Source of the DNA: Streptomyces sp. HD
GTDB lineage: Bacteria > Actinomycetota > Actinomycetes > Streptomycetales > Streptomycetaceae
Direction of reading: 5' to 3'
Assembly (NCBI RefSeq): GCF_028369295.1
Contig: NZ_JAQMYP010000041.1
Span: 32,269-96,268, forward strand
DNA: 64,000 nucleotides
The notes beneath the pieces are model-generated. The model was not told the DNA's origin, did no database searches, and saw only the letters and a list, made by a program, of their open reading frames with translations. This document shows positions 25,862 to 35,244 of this stretch, piece after piece. Within the stretch, counting starts at the first letter, position 1; each line of letters starts with the position of its first letter. The position numbers and the translations under genes were made by a program.

Positions 25862-27586
25862 ATGGCTGACCAGCTGCTGTTCAACCCGCACACGTACGAC
25901 CCGACGCACTTCGACCCCGAAACGCGCCGTCTGCTGCGTGCCACCGTCGACTGGTTCGAGGAGCGCGGGAAGAGGCAGTTGATCGAGGACTACCGGACCC
26001 GCGCCTGGCTCGGCGACTTCCTCGCCTTCGCAGCGAAGGAGAACCTGTTCGCCACCTTCCTGACGCCGTCGTCCGCCGCGGGGGAGGGGGAGCCGGACAA
26101 GCGGTGGGACACCGCCCGGATCGCCGCGCTCAACGAGATCCTGGGCTTCTACGGCCTGGACTACTGGTACGCCTGGCAGGTCACGATCCTCGGCCTGGGT
26201 CCGGTGTGGCAGAGCGACAACGCCGCCGCCCGCTCCCGCGCCGCCGAACTGCTCACCCAGGGAGAGGTGTTCGCGTTCGGCCTGTCCGAGAAGGCCCACG
26301 GCGCCGACATCTACTCCACCGACATGCTGCTGGAGCCCGACGGCAACGGCGGCTTCCGGGCCACCGGCTCCAAGTACTACATCGGCAACGGCAACGCCGC
26401 CGGACTCGTCTCCGTCTTCGGCCGCCGTACCGACGTCGAGGGCCCCGACGGCTACGTGTTCTTCGCCGCCGACAGCCGACACCCGGCCTACCACCTGGTC
26501 AAGAACGTCGTCGACTCGTCCAAGTTCGTCAGCGAGTTCCGCCTGGAGGACTACCCCGTTGCGGCCGAGGACGTCCTGCACACCGGGCGCGCGGCATTCG
26601 ACGCCGCGCTCAACACCGTCAACGTCGGCAAGTTCAACCTGTGCACCGCCTCGATCGGCATCTGCGAGCACGCGATGTACGAGGCCGTCACCCACGCTCA
26701 CAACCGCGTCCTCTACGGCCGTCCCGTCACCGCCTTCCCGCACGTGCGGCGCGAGTTGACCGACGCGTACGTCAGGCTCGTCGGCATGAAGTACTTCAGC
26801 GACCGCGCTGTCGACTACTTCCGTACCGCCGGCCCGGACGACCGCCGCTACCTGCTCTTCAACCCGATGACGAAGATGAAGGTGACCACGGAGGGCGAGA
26901 AGGTCATCGACCTCATGTGGGACGTCATCGCGGCCAAGGGCTTCGAGAAGGACAACTACTTCAGCCAGGCGGCCGTGGAGATCCGCGGTCTGCCGAAGCT
27001 GGAGGGCACCGTCCACGTCAACCTGGCGCTGATCCTGAAGTTCATGCGCAGCCACCTCCTCGACCCGGCCGACTACCCCGGCGTGCCGACCCGCCTCGAC
27101 GCGGCCGACGACGACTTCCTGTTCCGACAGGGACCGGCCCGCGGCCTCGGCTCGGTGCGCTTCCACGACTGGCGGCCCGCCTTCGACGCGTACACGCACC
27201 TGCCCAACGTCACCCGCCTGCGTGAACAGGCAGACGCGCTCTGCGCGTTCGTCGCCACGGCGGCCCCCGACGCGGAGCAGAGCCGCGACCTCGACCTCGT
27301 CCTCGCGGTCGGTCAGCTCTTCGCCCTCGTCGTGCACGGGCAGCTCGTCCTGGAGCAGGCCGCCCTGACCGGACTCGACGAGGACGTGCTCGACGAACTC
27401 TTCGCCGTCCTCGTGCGCGACTTCTCCGCGCACGCCGTCGAACTGCACGGCAAGGACTCGGCGACCGAACAGCAGCAGGAGTGGGCACTGGGTTCGGTCC
27501 GGCGGCCGGTCGTCGACGAAGCACGCACGCAGCGGGTCTGGCAGCGGGTCGAGGCGCTGGCCGGCGCGTATGAGATGGCGCCGTAG
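25862..27586 (+). CDS. Large acyl-CoA dehydrogenase family protein
   Basis: 574-residue FAD-dependent acyl-CoA dehydrogenase/oxidase-like protein, longer than the usual 380-400 because of extra N- and C-terminal helical parts. Recognisable pieces are EVFAFGLSEKAHGADIYS with KYYIGNGNAAGLVSV for FAD binding, and LEGTVHVNLAL, whose Glu matches the catalytic base position. Actinobacterial members of this type are often next to a PadR repressor, as here. The substrate is not predictable. A long hairpin begins 27 bases after the stop. Confidence 0.85.
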   Translation: MADQLLFNPHTYDPTHFDPETRRLLRATVDWFEERGKRQLIEDYRTRAWLGDFLAFAAKENLFATFLTPSSAAGEGEPDKRWDTARIAALNEILGFYGLDYWYAWQVTILGLGPVWQSDNAAARSRAAELLTQGEVFAFGLSEKAHGADIYSTDMLLEPDGNGGFRATGSKYYIGNGNAAGLVSVFGRRTDVEGPDGYVFFAADSRHPAYHLVKNVVDSSKFVSEFRLEDYPVAAEDVLHTGRAAFDAALNTVNVGKFNLCTASIGICEHAMYEAVTHAHNRVLYGRPVTAFPHVRRELTDAYVRLVGMKYFSDRAVDYFRTAGPDDRRYLLFNPMTKMKVTTEGEKVIDLMWDVIAAKGFEKDNYFSQAAVEIRGLPKLEGTVHVNLALILKFMRSHLLDPADYPGVPTRLDAADDDFLFRQGPARGLGSVRFHDWRPAFDAYTHLPNVTRLREQADALCAFVATAAPDAEQSRDLDLVLAVGQLFALVVHGQLVLEQAALTGLDEDVLDELFAVLVRDFSAHAVELHGKDSATEQQQEWALGSVRRPVVDEARTQRVWQRVEALAGAYEMAP

Positions 27587-27612
27587 GCAGGCGCTGGGCG
27601 CACCTGTGCGTC

Positions 27613-27648
27613 ACCGGTGGCCGGTCCCGCGCGGGCCCGGCCACCGGT
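27613..27648 (+). terminator. Hairpin after the large acyl-CoA dehydrogenase gene
   Basis: 12-bp perfect stem ACCGGTGGCCGG / CCGGCCACCGGT around a 12-base loop that is itself nearly self-complementary (CCCGCGCGGG). It follows the stop at 27586 closely. Confidence 0.65.
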
Positions 27649-27859
27649 CAGCCAGGGTCCGGCTCGTGGCCGTATGACACCGCCACGGGAACCGACGGGT
27701 TCGAAGGCGGCCCGGCGCTCCTCGCCTCGGAGTCCGCACGTGAGGCATGTAGGGGCGTCGGCAGACTGATCGATCGAACCTCTGACGCCGTATCAACTGA
27801 TCGTCCCAGCAGGCGTCGCCGAGAAGATCGACGAGCCCGCCGGCAGACCGGGGAAAGCA

Positions 27860-28110
27860 GGCGGCGGGTTGGCGAGTTGCCCGAGCCGGGCACTGCTGCG
27901 CGCGGTCGCCGACCGGATCCTGCTGGCCGCCATGGAGGGCTACCGCCCCGACGGCGACTGGAAGCAGCGCATCATCGCCCTGGCCCAGCGCCTGCGCGAG
28001 GCCTTCTGCGAGCAACCCCAACTCGCCGCGGTCTGGGGGCGCTATGCGTCAGGTGGTACCGGATCTCGGTTGGTCCTGGAGGATCGCTCTTCCTCCTGGA
28101 ATCACGGGAG
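27860..28110 (+). pseudogene. C-terminal remnant of a TetR-family regulator
   Basis: A short open stretch reads like the ligand-binding C-terminal domain of a TetR regulator: ALLRAVADRILLAAMEGYRP, then DWKQRIIALAQRLREAF and PQLAAVWGRYASGGTG. No helix-turn-helix lies upstream in any frame, and the homologous pattern ends abruptly after SRLVLE. It is best read as a decayed gene. The rest of the 27649-28289 interval shows nothing else I can support. Confidence 0.45.
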
Positions 28111-28289
28111 TGGCGTGAGGGCTGTGACGTCTTGAACGGCGGGCAAAGGTTGCGGCGGGGAGCTTGCTGCCATCCGCGCGTGTCCGTCTCCATGCCGATC
28201 CCCGTAACTGCCGTCGGACCGGGCACCGACGGTGAACGTCCCGTGACTTCGATGTCGTCAATCGGCCCTTGTGCGACGGCCTCGGGCGC

Positions 28290-29345
28290 TCAGGTGAGGA
28301 GTTCGGCGAGCTGAGCCATCTCGGTGGGCGGGTCGACCACCGGTTGGATGAGGAGCTCATCGACGCCTGCCTGTTCCAGGGCGGTGATGCGGGTGCGGAG
28401 GTCGTCGTGGGTGCCGACGAGAGCCACGCTGTTCATCAGCGAGGGCAGGACCAGGTCCCGGTCCCGCGGTGCGATGCGGCCGAGGTAGTTCGGGTAGAGC
28501 TTGGTGTACCGGTCCGGCGCGGTGGCGGTGGTGCCACGCCGGTCGAGGAGTTGTCGCACCGCCTCGCGTTCGTCGGGGCCGAGCTGCCCGGCGAAGGCGG
28601 GTGTGTCGGCGGCGAAGTCCAGCAGCGACAGGACGAGGTGTCCTGTCGTGTCCCGGGCCGCGTCGCTGTCGAAGTCCTCGTTGCCGCGCAGCAGGTGCAG
28701 CGCGGTGACCACGTAGGAGTCCGCGGGGGAGTCGGGGGCGCGGAGCGTGCCGTGGGCGGCTTGACGGCGGATGTCGTGCAGCGCGTGCCAGGCGGTGGGG
28801 TCGAGCAGGCCGAAGGAGATGAGGCCGGCGCCGCGGCGGCCGGCGACCGCTGCGGCTTTGGGCCCGTGCAGCGCGGCCACGACGAACTCGATCGGATCGT
28901 CGGTGTTCACGTGCGCACCGGCGTGCAGGAACCGGATGTCGCGGACCCGGTCTCCTTCGCGGTACTCGGTCGGGCGCCCGGCACACAGATCCTGCAGTGC
29001 CGCGGTGAAGTTCTCCAGCGCGGCCGCCGTGGTCGGCTGCATGCCCAGAGTGCGCCGAGCGGTGTTTCCGGTGCCGACCCCGCAGATGATCCGGCCCGGT
29101 GCCAGGGCGTTGAGGCTGGCGAACCCGCTCGCCGCGGCCGGGGCCGAGCGCAGCGCCGGGGAGGTCACGCCGATACCCAGCCGGATGCGACGGGTGGCCT
29201 TCGCGCACAGGCTCAAGGCGACGAAGGGGTCTCCGTGGACCATCGGGGTGTCATTGACCCAGAAGCTGCGCAAGCCCAACTCCTCGGCCTGCACGGCGAG
29301 ATCCTCCACACCGGGGTGTGCGGCGACCACGACGCCTGCGCGCAT
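28290..29345 (-). CDS. LLM-class (luciferase-like, probably F420 or FMN) oxidoreductase
   Basis: Luciferase-like monooxygenase/reductase of 351 residues with the TIM-barrel pattern of the family: opening AGVVVAAHPGVEDLAVQAEE, then FWVNDTPMVHGDPFVAL, the nucleotide-binding strand RIRLGIGVTSPALRS and GRIICGVGTGN. Actinobacterial relatives often use coenzyme F420. ATG 29345 has GGAGG four bases ahead; a TTG one codon before is ignored. It is transcribed alone, with a short interrupted dyad upstream. Substrate unknown. Confidence 0.85.
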   Translation of the reverse strand: MRAGVVVAAHPGVEDLAVQAEELGLRSFWVNDTPMVHGDPFVALSLCAKATRRIRLGIGVTSPALRSAPAAASGFASLNALAPGRIICGVGTGNTARRTLGMQPTTAAALENFTAALQDLCAGRPTEYREGDRVRDIRFLHAGAHVNTDDPIEFVVAALHGPKAAAVAGRRGAGLISFGLLDPTAWHALHDIRRQAAHGTLRAPDSPADSYVVTALHLLRGNEDFDSDAARDTTGHLVLSLLDFAADTPAFAGQLGPDEREAVRQLLDRRGTTATAPDRYTKLYPNYLGRIAPRDRDLVLPSLMNSVALVGTHDDLRTRITALEQAGVDELLIQPVVDPPTEMAQLAELLT

Positions 29346-29800
29346 CAAACCTCCAAAGTACGAGGATCGGATCGAGCATGCTCATGCTGGCAGGTCCCGG
29401 GGCTGAGGCCCATGGCCGTGACGCCGTCTGCGGAAGCACCGGGACGGCTTGAGGCGGCCCGCAGGTGGAGGGACGGTTTCACCCGGCTCCACCGGACGGG
29501 TGCAGTGGCTCATGCTGGGCCCGTGGAGCCCATAGACCAGGTCCCATGGCCCGTAATCCGAGCTCCGAGTGGCCCGCCGGCTGGGCCTCACTGCCGCTGA
29601 TCATCTTCACGATCCACGTCGTGGATCTGCCCACTCAGAAGCTGCACCACATCTCTTGCAACCGGGGTGGTAAAGCCCTACCGCACTGGTTTACGGCAGA
29701 CCTCAAACCGGGGGCTGACGCCTGTTTTCCGCGCGGTCCGTAGGTTCAGCGGTGACCAGTTCCGTGCACATGGCACGGGGTAGAGAAGGGGGATTCGAGA
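29346..29800. other. Intergenic region without a recognisable gene
   Basis: 455 bases between divergent genes. Apart from an interrupted dyad AGCATG-CT-CATGCT (29375-29388), about 30 bases upstream of the LLM oxidoreductase start and possibly an operator, and the purine-rich ribosome site before 29801, I see nothing. Short frames in it do not resemble proteins. Confidence 0.5.
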
Positions 29801-30121
29801 ATGCTGACGATGAAGCGGAAGGCCGCCATCGGCTCGGCGGCCGTCGTGCTGGCAGGCGTCCTGGGCGGCGCGGGTCCGGCGCAGGCGGCACCCGTACACG
29901 CCGCTGCCGGTGGTACTGCACCCGCGTGTATCGAGCGCAGTTACGTCAACAACGCCGACGGCGGCATGCAGGCCTGGCCGTACAACAACTGCGGCAAGCC
30001 GATGCGCATCAGGATCATCGTCCATCACTGGCGTGACACGTCCTGCCAGACCATCAAGGACAAGCACAGTGGGTACTTCCGCACCGTTGGTGGCCAGTAC
30101 GACCGGACCGCTGTCTGCTGA
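29801..30121 (+). CDS. Small secreted four-cysteine protein, tendamistat-like layout
   Basis: 106-residue exported protein. Signal peptide of about 30 residues ending AQAAP. The mature part of about 70 residues has four Cys; the second and third are separated by 17 residues, as in the Streptomyces alpha-amylase inhibitor tendamistat, and beta-strand periodicity (RIRIIVHHW) surrounds them. The inhibitor's Trp-Arg-Tyr triad between Cys1 and Cys2 is not present (it reads AWPYNN), so amylase inhibition is not expected. Similar small proteins are frequent in Streptomyces and uncharacterised. A strong hairpin follows. Confidence 0.75.
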   Translation: MLTMKRKAAIGSAAVVLAGVLGGAGPAQAAPVHAAAGGTAPACIERSYVNNADGGMQAWPYNNCGKPMRIRIIVHHWRDTSCQTIKDKHSGYFRTVGGQYDRTAVC

Positions 30122-30188
30122 CGTACCCTCAGCTGCCCATCGGCGGCAGCCGAGTACGGAAGCGTGGGTCCACTGACCTCGCAACGAG

Positions 30189-30220
30189 GCGGGTCGGGCG
30201 AAGAAATGTGCCCGACCCGC
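30189..30220. terminator. Bidirectional hairpin between convergent genes
   Basis: 11-bp perfect stem GCGGGTCGGGC / GCCCGACCCGC with a 10-base A-rich loop, located between the stops at 30121 and 30355 and followed by TCTT on the plus strand. Confidence 0.75.
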
Positions 30221-30354
30221 TCTTGCTGCCACACACGCATCACCACCGAACGGCAGCGTCCGGCCATGCGGGTGCGCGACCGGTGGCCCCGGACCAGGGC
30301 CACCGGCGCGCACGTCCCCCGTCTCCTGCCCCCGTCCTCCCCGAAGGGTTCAGG

Positions 30355-30723
30355 TCACGGGTTGGGGCTTACGTCCGGGTGCAGGCAGTTCCACGTTTTC
30401 GGGCCGACGATGCCGTCCTTCGGGATTCGGCATCGTCCCTGGGCCCACACGACGGCAGTCTTCGTGGCGGAGCCGAAGATGCCGTCCTCCGCCAGGCCCC
30501 GGCCGTAGATGTTGAGCAGGCACTGCGCGTGCGCGACGGCCTTGCCGGTGTCGCCCGGGTAGAGGGTCGGGTGGCCCAGGTCATACGGGCAGGCGCTGTC
30601 CCCTGCTATGGCAGCCGGCGCGGAGGCGGGAGAGGCGATCGCTGGGGCAGCGGTGGTGGCCGCGGCGCCGAGCACGAACGCCGAGAGAACGAGGCCGGTC
30701 CTTTTCGCGAGCGTCATGGGCAT
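30355..30723 (-). CDS. Secreted peptidoglycan-binding domain protein
   Basis: 122 residues. Signal peptide (MPMTLAKRTGLVLSAFVLGA) followed by one PG_binding_1 module: LYPGDTGKAVAHAQCLLN, then DGIFGSATKTAVVWAQ and DGIVGPKTWNCL. Cys residues at the module edges may pair. ATG 30723 has AGGAGAAGG directly upstream; an in-frame start 36 bases further out lacks one. No catalytic domain is attached, so it probably sits on the cell wall. It is followed on the same strand by nothing until the hairpin at 30189. Confidence 0.82.
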   Translation of the reverse strand: MPMTLAKRTGLVLSAFVLGAAATTAAPAIASPASAPAAIAGDSACPYDLGHPTLYPGDTGKAVAHAQCLLNIYGRGLAEDGIFGSATKTAVVWAQGRCRIPKDGIVGPKTWNCLHPDVSPNP

Positions 30724-30907
30724 GAACCTTCTCCTGTCCGAGAGCATGGTCGATGGCATGTCATGTACTTCGGTCCTGGCGCGGACCAGAAGTCGATTGA
30801 GAGTGGCGTCGGAGTGACGCCTACTTTGCGCACTGGCGGCTCGGGCTCGACTGCCACGCTTCGCTGCGGCCGCAGGCCCTCTCTGTCCGCCGTGTTGCGT
30901 GCTCCGC

Positions 30908-31297
30908 TCAGCACCGCGGGACGCCGGGCCTGGGGTCGGCGCCGGTGTTGATGTGCTGGCCCGGGGTGTATCCGTCCACCCAGTACTCGTACTGCCAGGT
31001 CGTCGTGTAGTACCAGATCTTGTTGCCCGAGACCGATTGCCCGACGTAGTAGCAGGAGATCGAGAGCGGCTGCCCCTTGAAGAGGTTCCTCTTCACTCGG
31101 CAGGTCGTCTTGGCGCAGGTGTACTGCTTTGTCGCCTGCGTGGTGTAGAAGACGTCGTCGCTTGCCGATGCCGCCGCCGACGGTCGCGCAACGGTGTTCG
31201 GAGCCGCCGCTGGAGCCGCCTGAGCGGGCGCGGCCAAGGCTCCGAGTGCGAGAGTGGTGGCGGTCGTTGCGGTGGCCAGGGCATGGCGAATACGCAT
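30908..31297 (-). CDS. Secreted SH3-like domain protein
   Basis: 129-residue exported protein: Ala-rich signal peptide (to about residue 28), a low-complexity Ala/Ser linker, then a small bacterial SH3-like domain with two Cys pairs (YTCAKTTCRVKRNLFKGQ and LSISCYY) and an aromatic C-terminal part. Such modules usually bind peptidoglycan stems. AAGGAG lies five bases before the ATG. It diverges from the SARP gene with about 180 bases between, and shares direction and likely location with the peptidoglycan-binding protein 185 bases downstream. Confidence 0.8.
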   Translation of the reverse strand: MRIRHALATATTATTLALGALAAPAQAAPAAAPNTVARPSAAASASDDVFYTTQATKQYTCAKTTCRVKRNLFKGQPLSISCYYVGQSVSGNKIWYYTTTWQYEYWVDGYTPGQHINTGADPRPGVPRC

Positions 31298-31474
31298 GGG
31301 TACTCCTTCGGTGACTTCGATTTCGGGTCCCGGCCGAGAGAGCTCCCCCTTCTCTCAGCAGTGGACATCACCCTGCACACGCCGTATTGGAGAAACCTTG
31401 GCCAGATCTTGAGTTGGCTGCTCCGCGCCGCTTTCGACACCGTGGATGCGACCAATCCAGGGGGGAGCGGCGTG

Positions 31475-34400
31475 ATGGCAGTGGAGTTCCGCCTACTCGG
31501 TGACATCGCGGTGCAGGTTGACGGCAGACCGGTGGATCTGGGCCCTGCCAAGCAGCGCTCCGTCCTGGCCGCGTTGCTGGTCGATGCTCCCCGCACGGTG
31601 TCGATCGCTCAGCTCATCGGTCGAGTGTGGGCCGAGCGCATGCCGCAGCAGGTCAGAACCACGCTGTACGGGTACGTCTGTCACTTGCGGAAGGCTTTGG
31701 AACCCGCGGGCGACGACGCCTCCATCCTCACCAGAAGCTCAGGAGGCTACGCGGTAGAGGTTGATCAACTCGCCGTGGACGTCCACAGGTTCGGCGCCTT
31801 GGTACGGCAGGCCCGCGTGGCGGAGGACCCCTCGCGCCGCGCACAACTCTTCGAAGAGGCACTGGAGTTGTGGCAGGGAGAACCCTGCGCGGATTGCGAT
31901 ACACCGTGGTTCGGCACACTGCGCGAAGGACTGCTTCGGGAGCGGTTCGCCGCCGCGCTGGATTTCAACGACGCCCAACTGCGCCTCGGCCTCCACGGAA
32001 TGCTGCTGCCCCAGCTCTCCTCCCTGGCCCAGGGCCACCCTTTGGATGAACGAGCAGCCGGACAACTCATGCTGGCTCTGTACCGCAGCGGCAGGGCTTC
32101 CGAAGCCCTGCACCGCTACGAGTCCCTGCGTCGGCGCCTGGCCGAGGAGTTGGGCACTGATCCCGGACCAGAGCTGCGCCGCCTGCACCAGCAGATTCTC
32201 ACCGACGCTCCCGCCCTCGCCACGCCCTCCCCAGGTGCAGCCTCTTCCTCCAAACCGGCACGCCTCCAGCCCTCTCAGCGGAACGCCTGGACGACAGACC
32301 CGTCCACTGCGGCTGCGGAGGGTCGGGACGACGGCGATGGCAGCGCTCCAAGGGATCGGGGTGGGGTGAACGGTCAGCAGCTCGTGCCCCGTCTGCTTCC
32401 TCCTGCCCCCGCGCTGTTCGTGGGCCGGGACGACGAGATGGCCGGGGCCTGTCGACTGCTCGGCCGGATGACGGCGGATCCGCCGGATTCGGTGACGGCG
32501 GGTCCGGTGACACTGCTGGTCACCGGGCCGGCCGGGGTCGGCAAAACGGCCTTCGCCATATCGGCGGGACATGCGCTGGCTTCTCGGTTCGCCGACGGCC
32601 AGCTCTATGCGGACCTGCGCGCCTTCGACGCCGAGCGGGTCGAGCCGTTCACGGTCCTCGGCGCATTCCTACGGGCACTCGGAGTACGCGGCGGCGCGGT
32701 ACCACCGGACCTGACCGGCCGGGTGCACCTCTACCGCACCCTGCTCGCCCAGCGCAGGACACTCGTCGTGCTGGACAACGCGGCCGATGCGCAGCAGGTG
32801 AACGACCTCATGCCCAGCGGAGCGCACTGCGCCGCCGTCATCACCAGCCGCACAACCCTGCCGGACCTGAACGGCCACCGGCTCCCCTTGGGAGTGCTTG
32901 ACACCGAGACAGGACTCGCCCTGCTGCAGGAGATGATCGGCGCCGACCGAACCCTCGCCGAGTCGGACGCCGCCCGGGCCATCGTGTCGACCTGTCAGGG
33001 CCTTCCCCTGGCGGTGTGGGTCGCCGGTGCACGACTGGCCGCGCGACCGCACTGGCCGCTGGGCAAAGTCGCCCGCGCGCTGGCGGACGAGCAGCGCAAG
33101 CTGGACGAACTCGCCGTCGGCCACATAGCCGTACGTGCCAGTCTGGAACTGACCTACCAAGGCATGACCCCCACGAACCGGCACGCCCTGCGCATGCTTG
33201 CCCTGTTGCCCGCACCGGACTTCGCCGCCTGGGCCCTGGCCGCACTGCTGGACCTGGACCTGCACCACGCAGAAGCCGTGCTCGACGACCTCGTGGAAGT
33301 GCATGTCGTGGAGGCCGGCTCGACGGGACTGTCCGGTATGCGCTACCGCCTGCACGACCTGGTGCGCCTGCTGGGCCGGGAGAGGGCGGAGCGGGAGGTG
33401 CCGCCGCAGCACCGTGCCGCCGCGCTCTCCCGGCTGCTGGGGGCGAGTCTCTACCTGGCCGACCTCGCCGCGGACAGCCTCAGTGTCGACTTCCAGGGCA
33501 TCTCGCAGACCGGCCTGGCGTCCTGGCGGCTCTCCGCCGCAGACACCGCCCAAGTCCTCGCCGACCCTCAGGCCTGGTTCAACGACGAGCGCCAGCCCCT
33601 CATCGCGGTGGCGGACCAGGCACTGGACAGGGACGAGATCACCTCGGCGGCCGCGCTGGCCACCACGCTGACAACGCTGTTCCAGATCGGAAGCCACTTC
33701 GACGACTGGGAACGGCTCCAGGGGCGGGCCCTCAAGGCTGCGCTGCGCGGCGGCCACCAGCGCAGTGCCACGCAACTCCACCGTTGTCTGGGCGAACTCA
33801 CCACCATTCTCGACCGTTATCCCGAGGCGCTGGACCACTTCGAGCAGGCGCTGAAGCTCGCCGACGGAGAGGACCCGGCCTATCTGGCCAGCGCCACGGC
33901 CGGTTTGGCGTACGTGCACCGGTTGCTCGGGCAATACGCCTCTGCCACAAGCCATTTCGAGCGGGCGGCGGAGCTGGCCCGTATGTCGGGAAACATCAAT
34001 TGCCTTGTTTACGCCACCAACGGCATTGGTGTCATAGAGCTGGAACAGGGGCGTGTCGAGGCCGCCGTGGAGCGGTTCTCGCAGTGCTTGCGCGCGAGCC
34101 GGGACGCGGGCTATCGCCCCGGCGAAGCACAGGCCCTGCGCTGCCTGGGGCAGAGCCACCGCGCGAACGGCGCCTACCCGGCTGCCGCGGACTGCTTCAG
34201 GCAGGCCGCGTCCATCAGCGAAAACCTCGGCGACCGGCTGACCGCCACACATGCCACATGCTGGCTCGGCGACGTACTCGTACGGCAGGGCGAGCAGAGG
34301 CAGGGGCGGCGATTACTGGCCCGTACCCTCTGGACCTACCGCGAATTCGGCAACCTGTGGGGCGAGGCAGCGACGCTGTACGCGCTCGCGGAGGCACAAC

Positions 34401-34609
34401 TCGCGGCCGGCCGTGTGACACTCGCCTGTCGACGCGCCGAAGCAGCCGCCGACCTGTGGCGGAAAATCGGCTCCCGGACCTGGCTGGCAGTCGGTCTCGA
34501 CACTCTGGCCAAGGCCCACACCCTGGCCGGCAATGTCATGGCCGCCACCCGAGTCCGGCAAGAGGCCGCGGAAATACGCAGGGAATTGGAAGCCACCTGG
34601 ATGGACTAG
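31475..34609 (+). CDS. AfsR/SARP-type regulator: OmpR-like HTH, BTAD, NB-ARC, TPR
   Basis: Large Streptomyces antibiotic regulatory protein, 1044 residues. Residues 1-95 are the winged helix (FRLLGDIAVQVDGRPVDLG, then LRKALEP); 100-245 are the BTAD helical domain (ending GTDPGPELRRLHQQI). A variable linker leads to an NB-ARC ATPase with Walker A GPAGVGKT near residue 351 and Walker B LVVLDNA. From about 770 to the end are TPR repeats. ATG 31475 follows GGGGGAG at eight bases; GTG 31472 is possible. A TTA codon at 34313-34315 ties expression to bldA. No biosynthetic cluster is adjacent, so its targets are unknown. Confidence 0.9.
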   Translation: MAVEFRLLGDIAVQVDGRPVDLGPAKQRSVLAALLVDAPRTVSIAQLIGRVWAERMPQQVRTTLYGYVCHLRKALEPAGDDASILTRSSGGYAVEVDQLAVDVHRFGALVRQARVAEDPSRRAQLFEEALELWQGEPCADCDTPWFGTLREGLLRERFAAALDFNDAQLRLGLHGMLLPQLSSLAQGHPLDERAAGQLMLALYRSGRASEALHRYESLRRRLAEELGTDPGPELRRLHQQILTDAPALATPSPGAASSSKPARLQPSQRNAWTTDPSTAAAEGRDDGDGSAPRDRGGVNGQQLVPRLLPPAPALFVGRDDEMAGACRLLGRMTADPPDSVTAGPVTLLVTGPAGVGKTAFAISAGHALASRFADGQLYADLRAFDAERVEPFTVLGAFLRALGVRGGAVPPDLTGRVHLYRTLLAQRRTLVVLDNAADAQQVNDLMPSGAHCAAVITSRTTLPDLNGHRLPLGVLDTETGLALLQEMIGADRTLAESDAARAIVSTCQGLPLAVWVAGARLAARPHWPLGKVARALADEQRKLDELAVGHIAVRASLELTYQGMTPTNRHALRMLALLPAPDFAAWALAALLDLDLHHAEAVLDDLVEVHVVEAGSTGLSGMRYRLHDLVRLLGRERAEREVPPQHRAAALSRLLGASLYLADLAADSLSVDFQGISQTGLASWRLSAADTAQVLADPQAWFNDERQPLIAVADQALDRDEITSAAALATTLTTLFQIGSHFDDWERLQGRALKAALRGGHQRSATQLHRCLGELTTILDRYPEALDHFEQALKLADGEDPAYLASATAGLAYVHRLLGQYASATSHFERAAELARMSGNINCLVYATNGIGVIELEQGRVEAAVERFSQCLRASRDAGYRPGEAQALRCLGQSHRANGAYPAAADCFRQAASISENLGDRLTATHATCWLGDVLVRQGEQRQGRRLLARTLWTYREFGNLWGEAATLYALAEAQLAAGRVTLACRRAEAAADLWRKIGSRTWLAVGLDTLAKAHTLAGNVMAATRVRQEAAEIRRELEATWMD

Positions 34610-35244
34610 GCATCACGGTCGCCGATGCCGTCTGGAGCCTGAGCAGCATGGCAACGGTCGCCGTATCCGGGGGTCGACGGCATCCGGGGTCGCCGGCATC
34701 CGGGCGCGGCTTCGCGTACGGACGCCATGAACGCCTAGACGCCCCACCCGCACCACCGCTCACACCAGGAAGCGCGGCGGGCGGCGACGTTTCCTACGGC
34801 GGTTCCCGGCCTTACGGCGATTCACCTGGAACTCCGATGACTCCGATGACTCCGTGCATGACCCGCCGGGCGGTGTACGCGCTGGGATCGCCGCCGACGC
34901 GCGAACCCCCGACCGACGTACCTATGCAGCAGGCCGAACGCTCTGTATGACGAGGACCGCGCCCCAGTTACGGCGTTCGCACGCTTTCGCCGATGAGTAG
35001 ATGGGCGCGTACGGTCGCGAACAGCTGTTTCTGGCTCGCCAGCTTCCCAGGGGCGGTGATGGTGTCGAAGAGGGCAACCAGCGGGTTCGTGGAATCTGGA
35101 GGCTGTCTTGCTGGGAACCCGCTCGTGGGGTGGGGCTCTACTGGGAGGCGCAAGCGGGTTCGGGGCTGCTCTGCTCACCCTTGTCTGGCCCCAATGCCGA
35201 CGAAAAGCACTCGGGTCTGGCACGGCGGCTGATAGAGATCGGAG
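34610..35244. other. Intergenic region without a recognisable gene
   Basis: 635 bases after the SARP gene. GC content falls toward the right half. A short run of ACTCCGATG repeats occurs near 34835. The right part contains a GGAG ribosome site for the gene at 35245. Translating both strands gives only short frames without family resemblance, and I see no hairpin I would call a terminator. Confidence 0.5.

Noticed and set aside
33016..34950. A 644-residue plus-strand frame inside and beyond the SARP gene
   Set aside because: It is an out-of-frame reading of the NB-ARC/TPR region with Arg/Pro/Gly-rich composition and no domains.
34968..35153. A 61-residue minus-strand frame after the SARP gene
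   Set aside because: It looks mildly protein-like at its end but has no recognisable family, no ribosome site and no neighbour supporting it.
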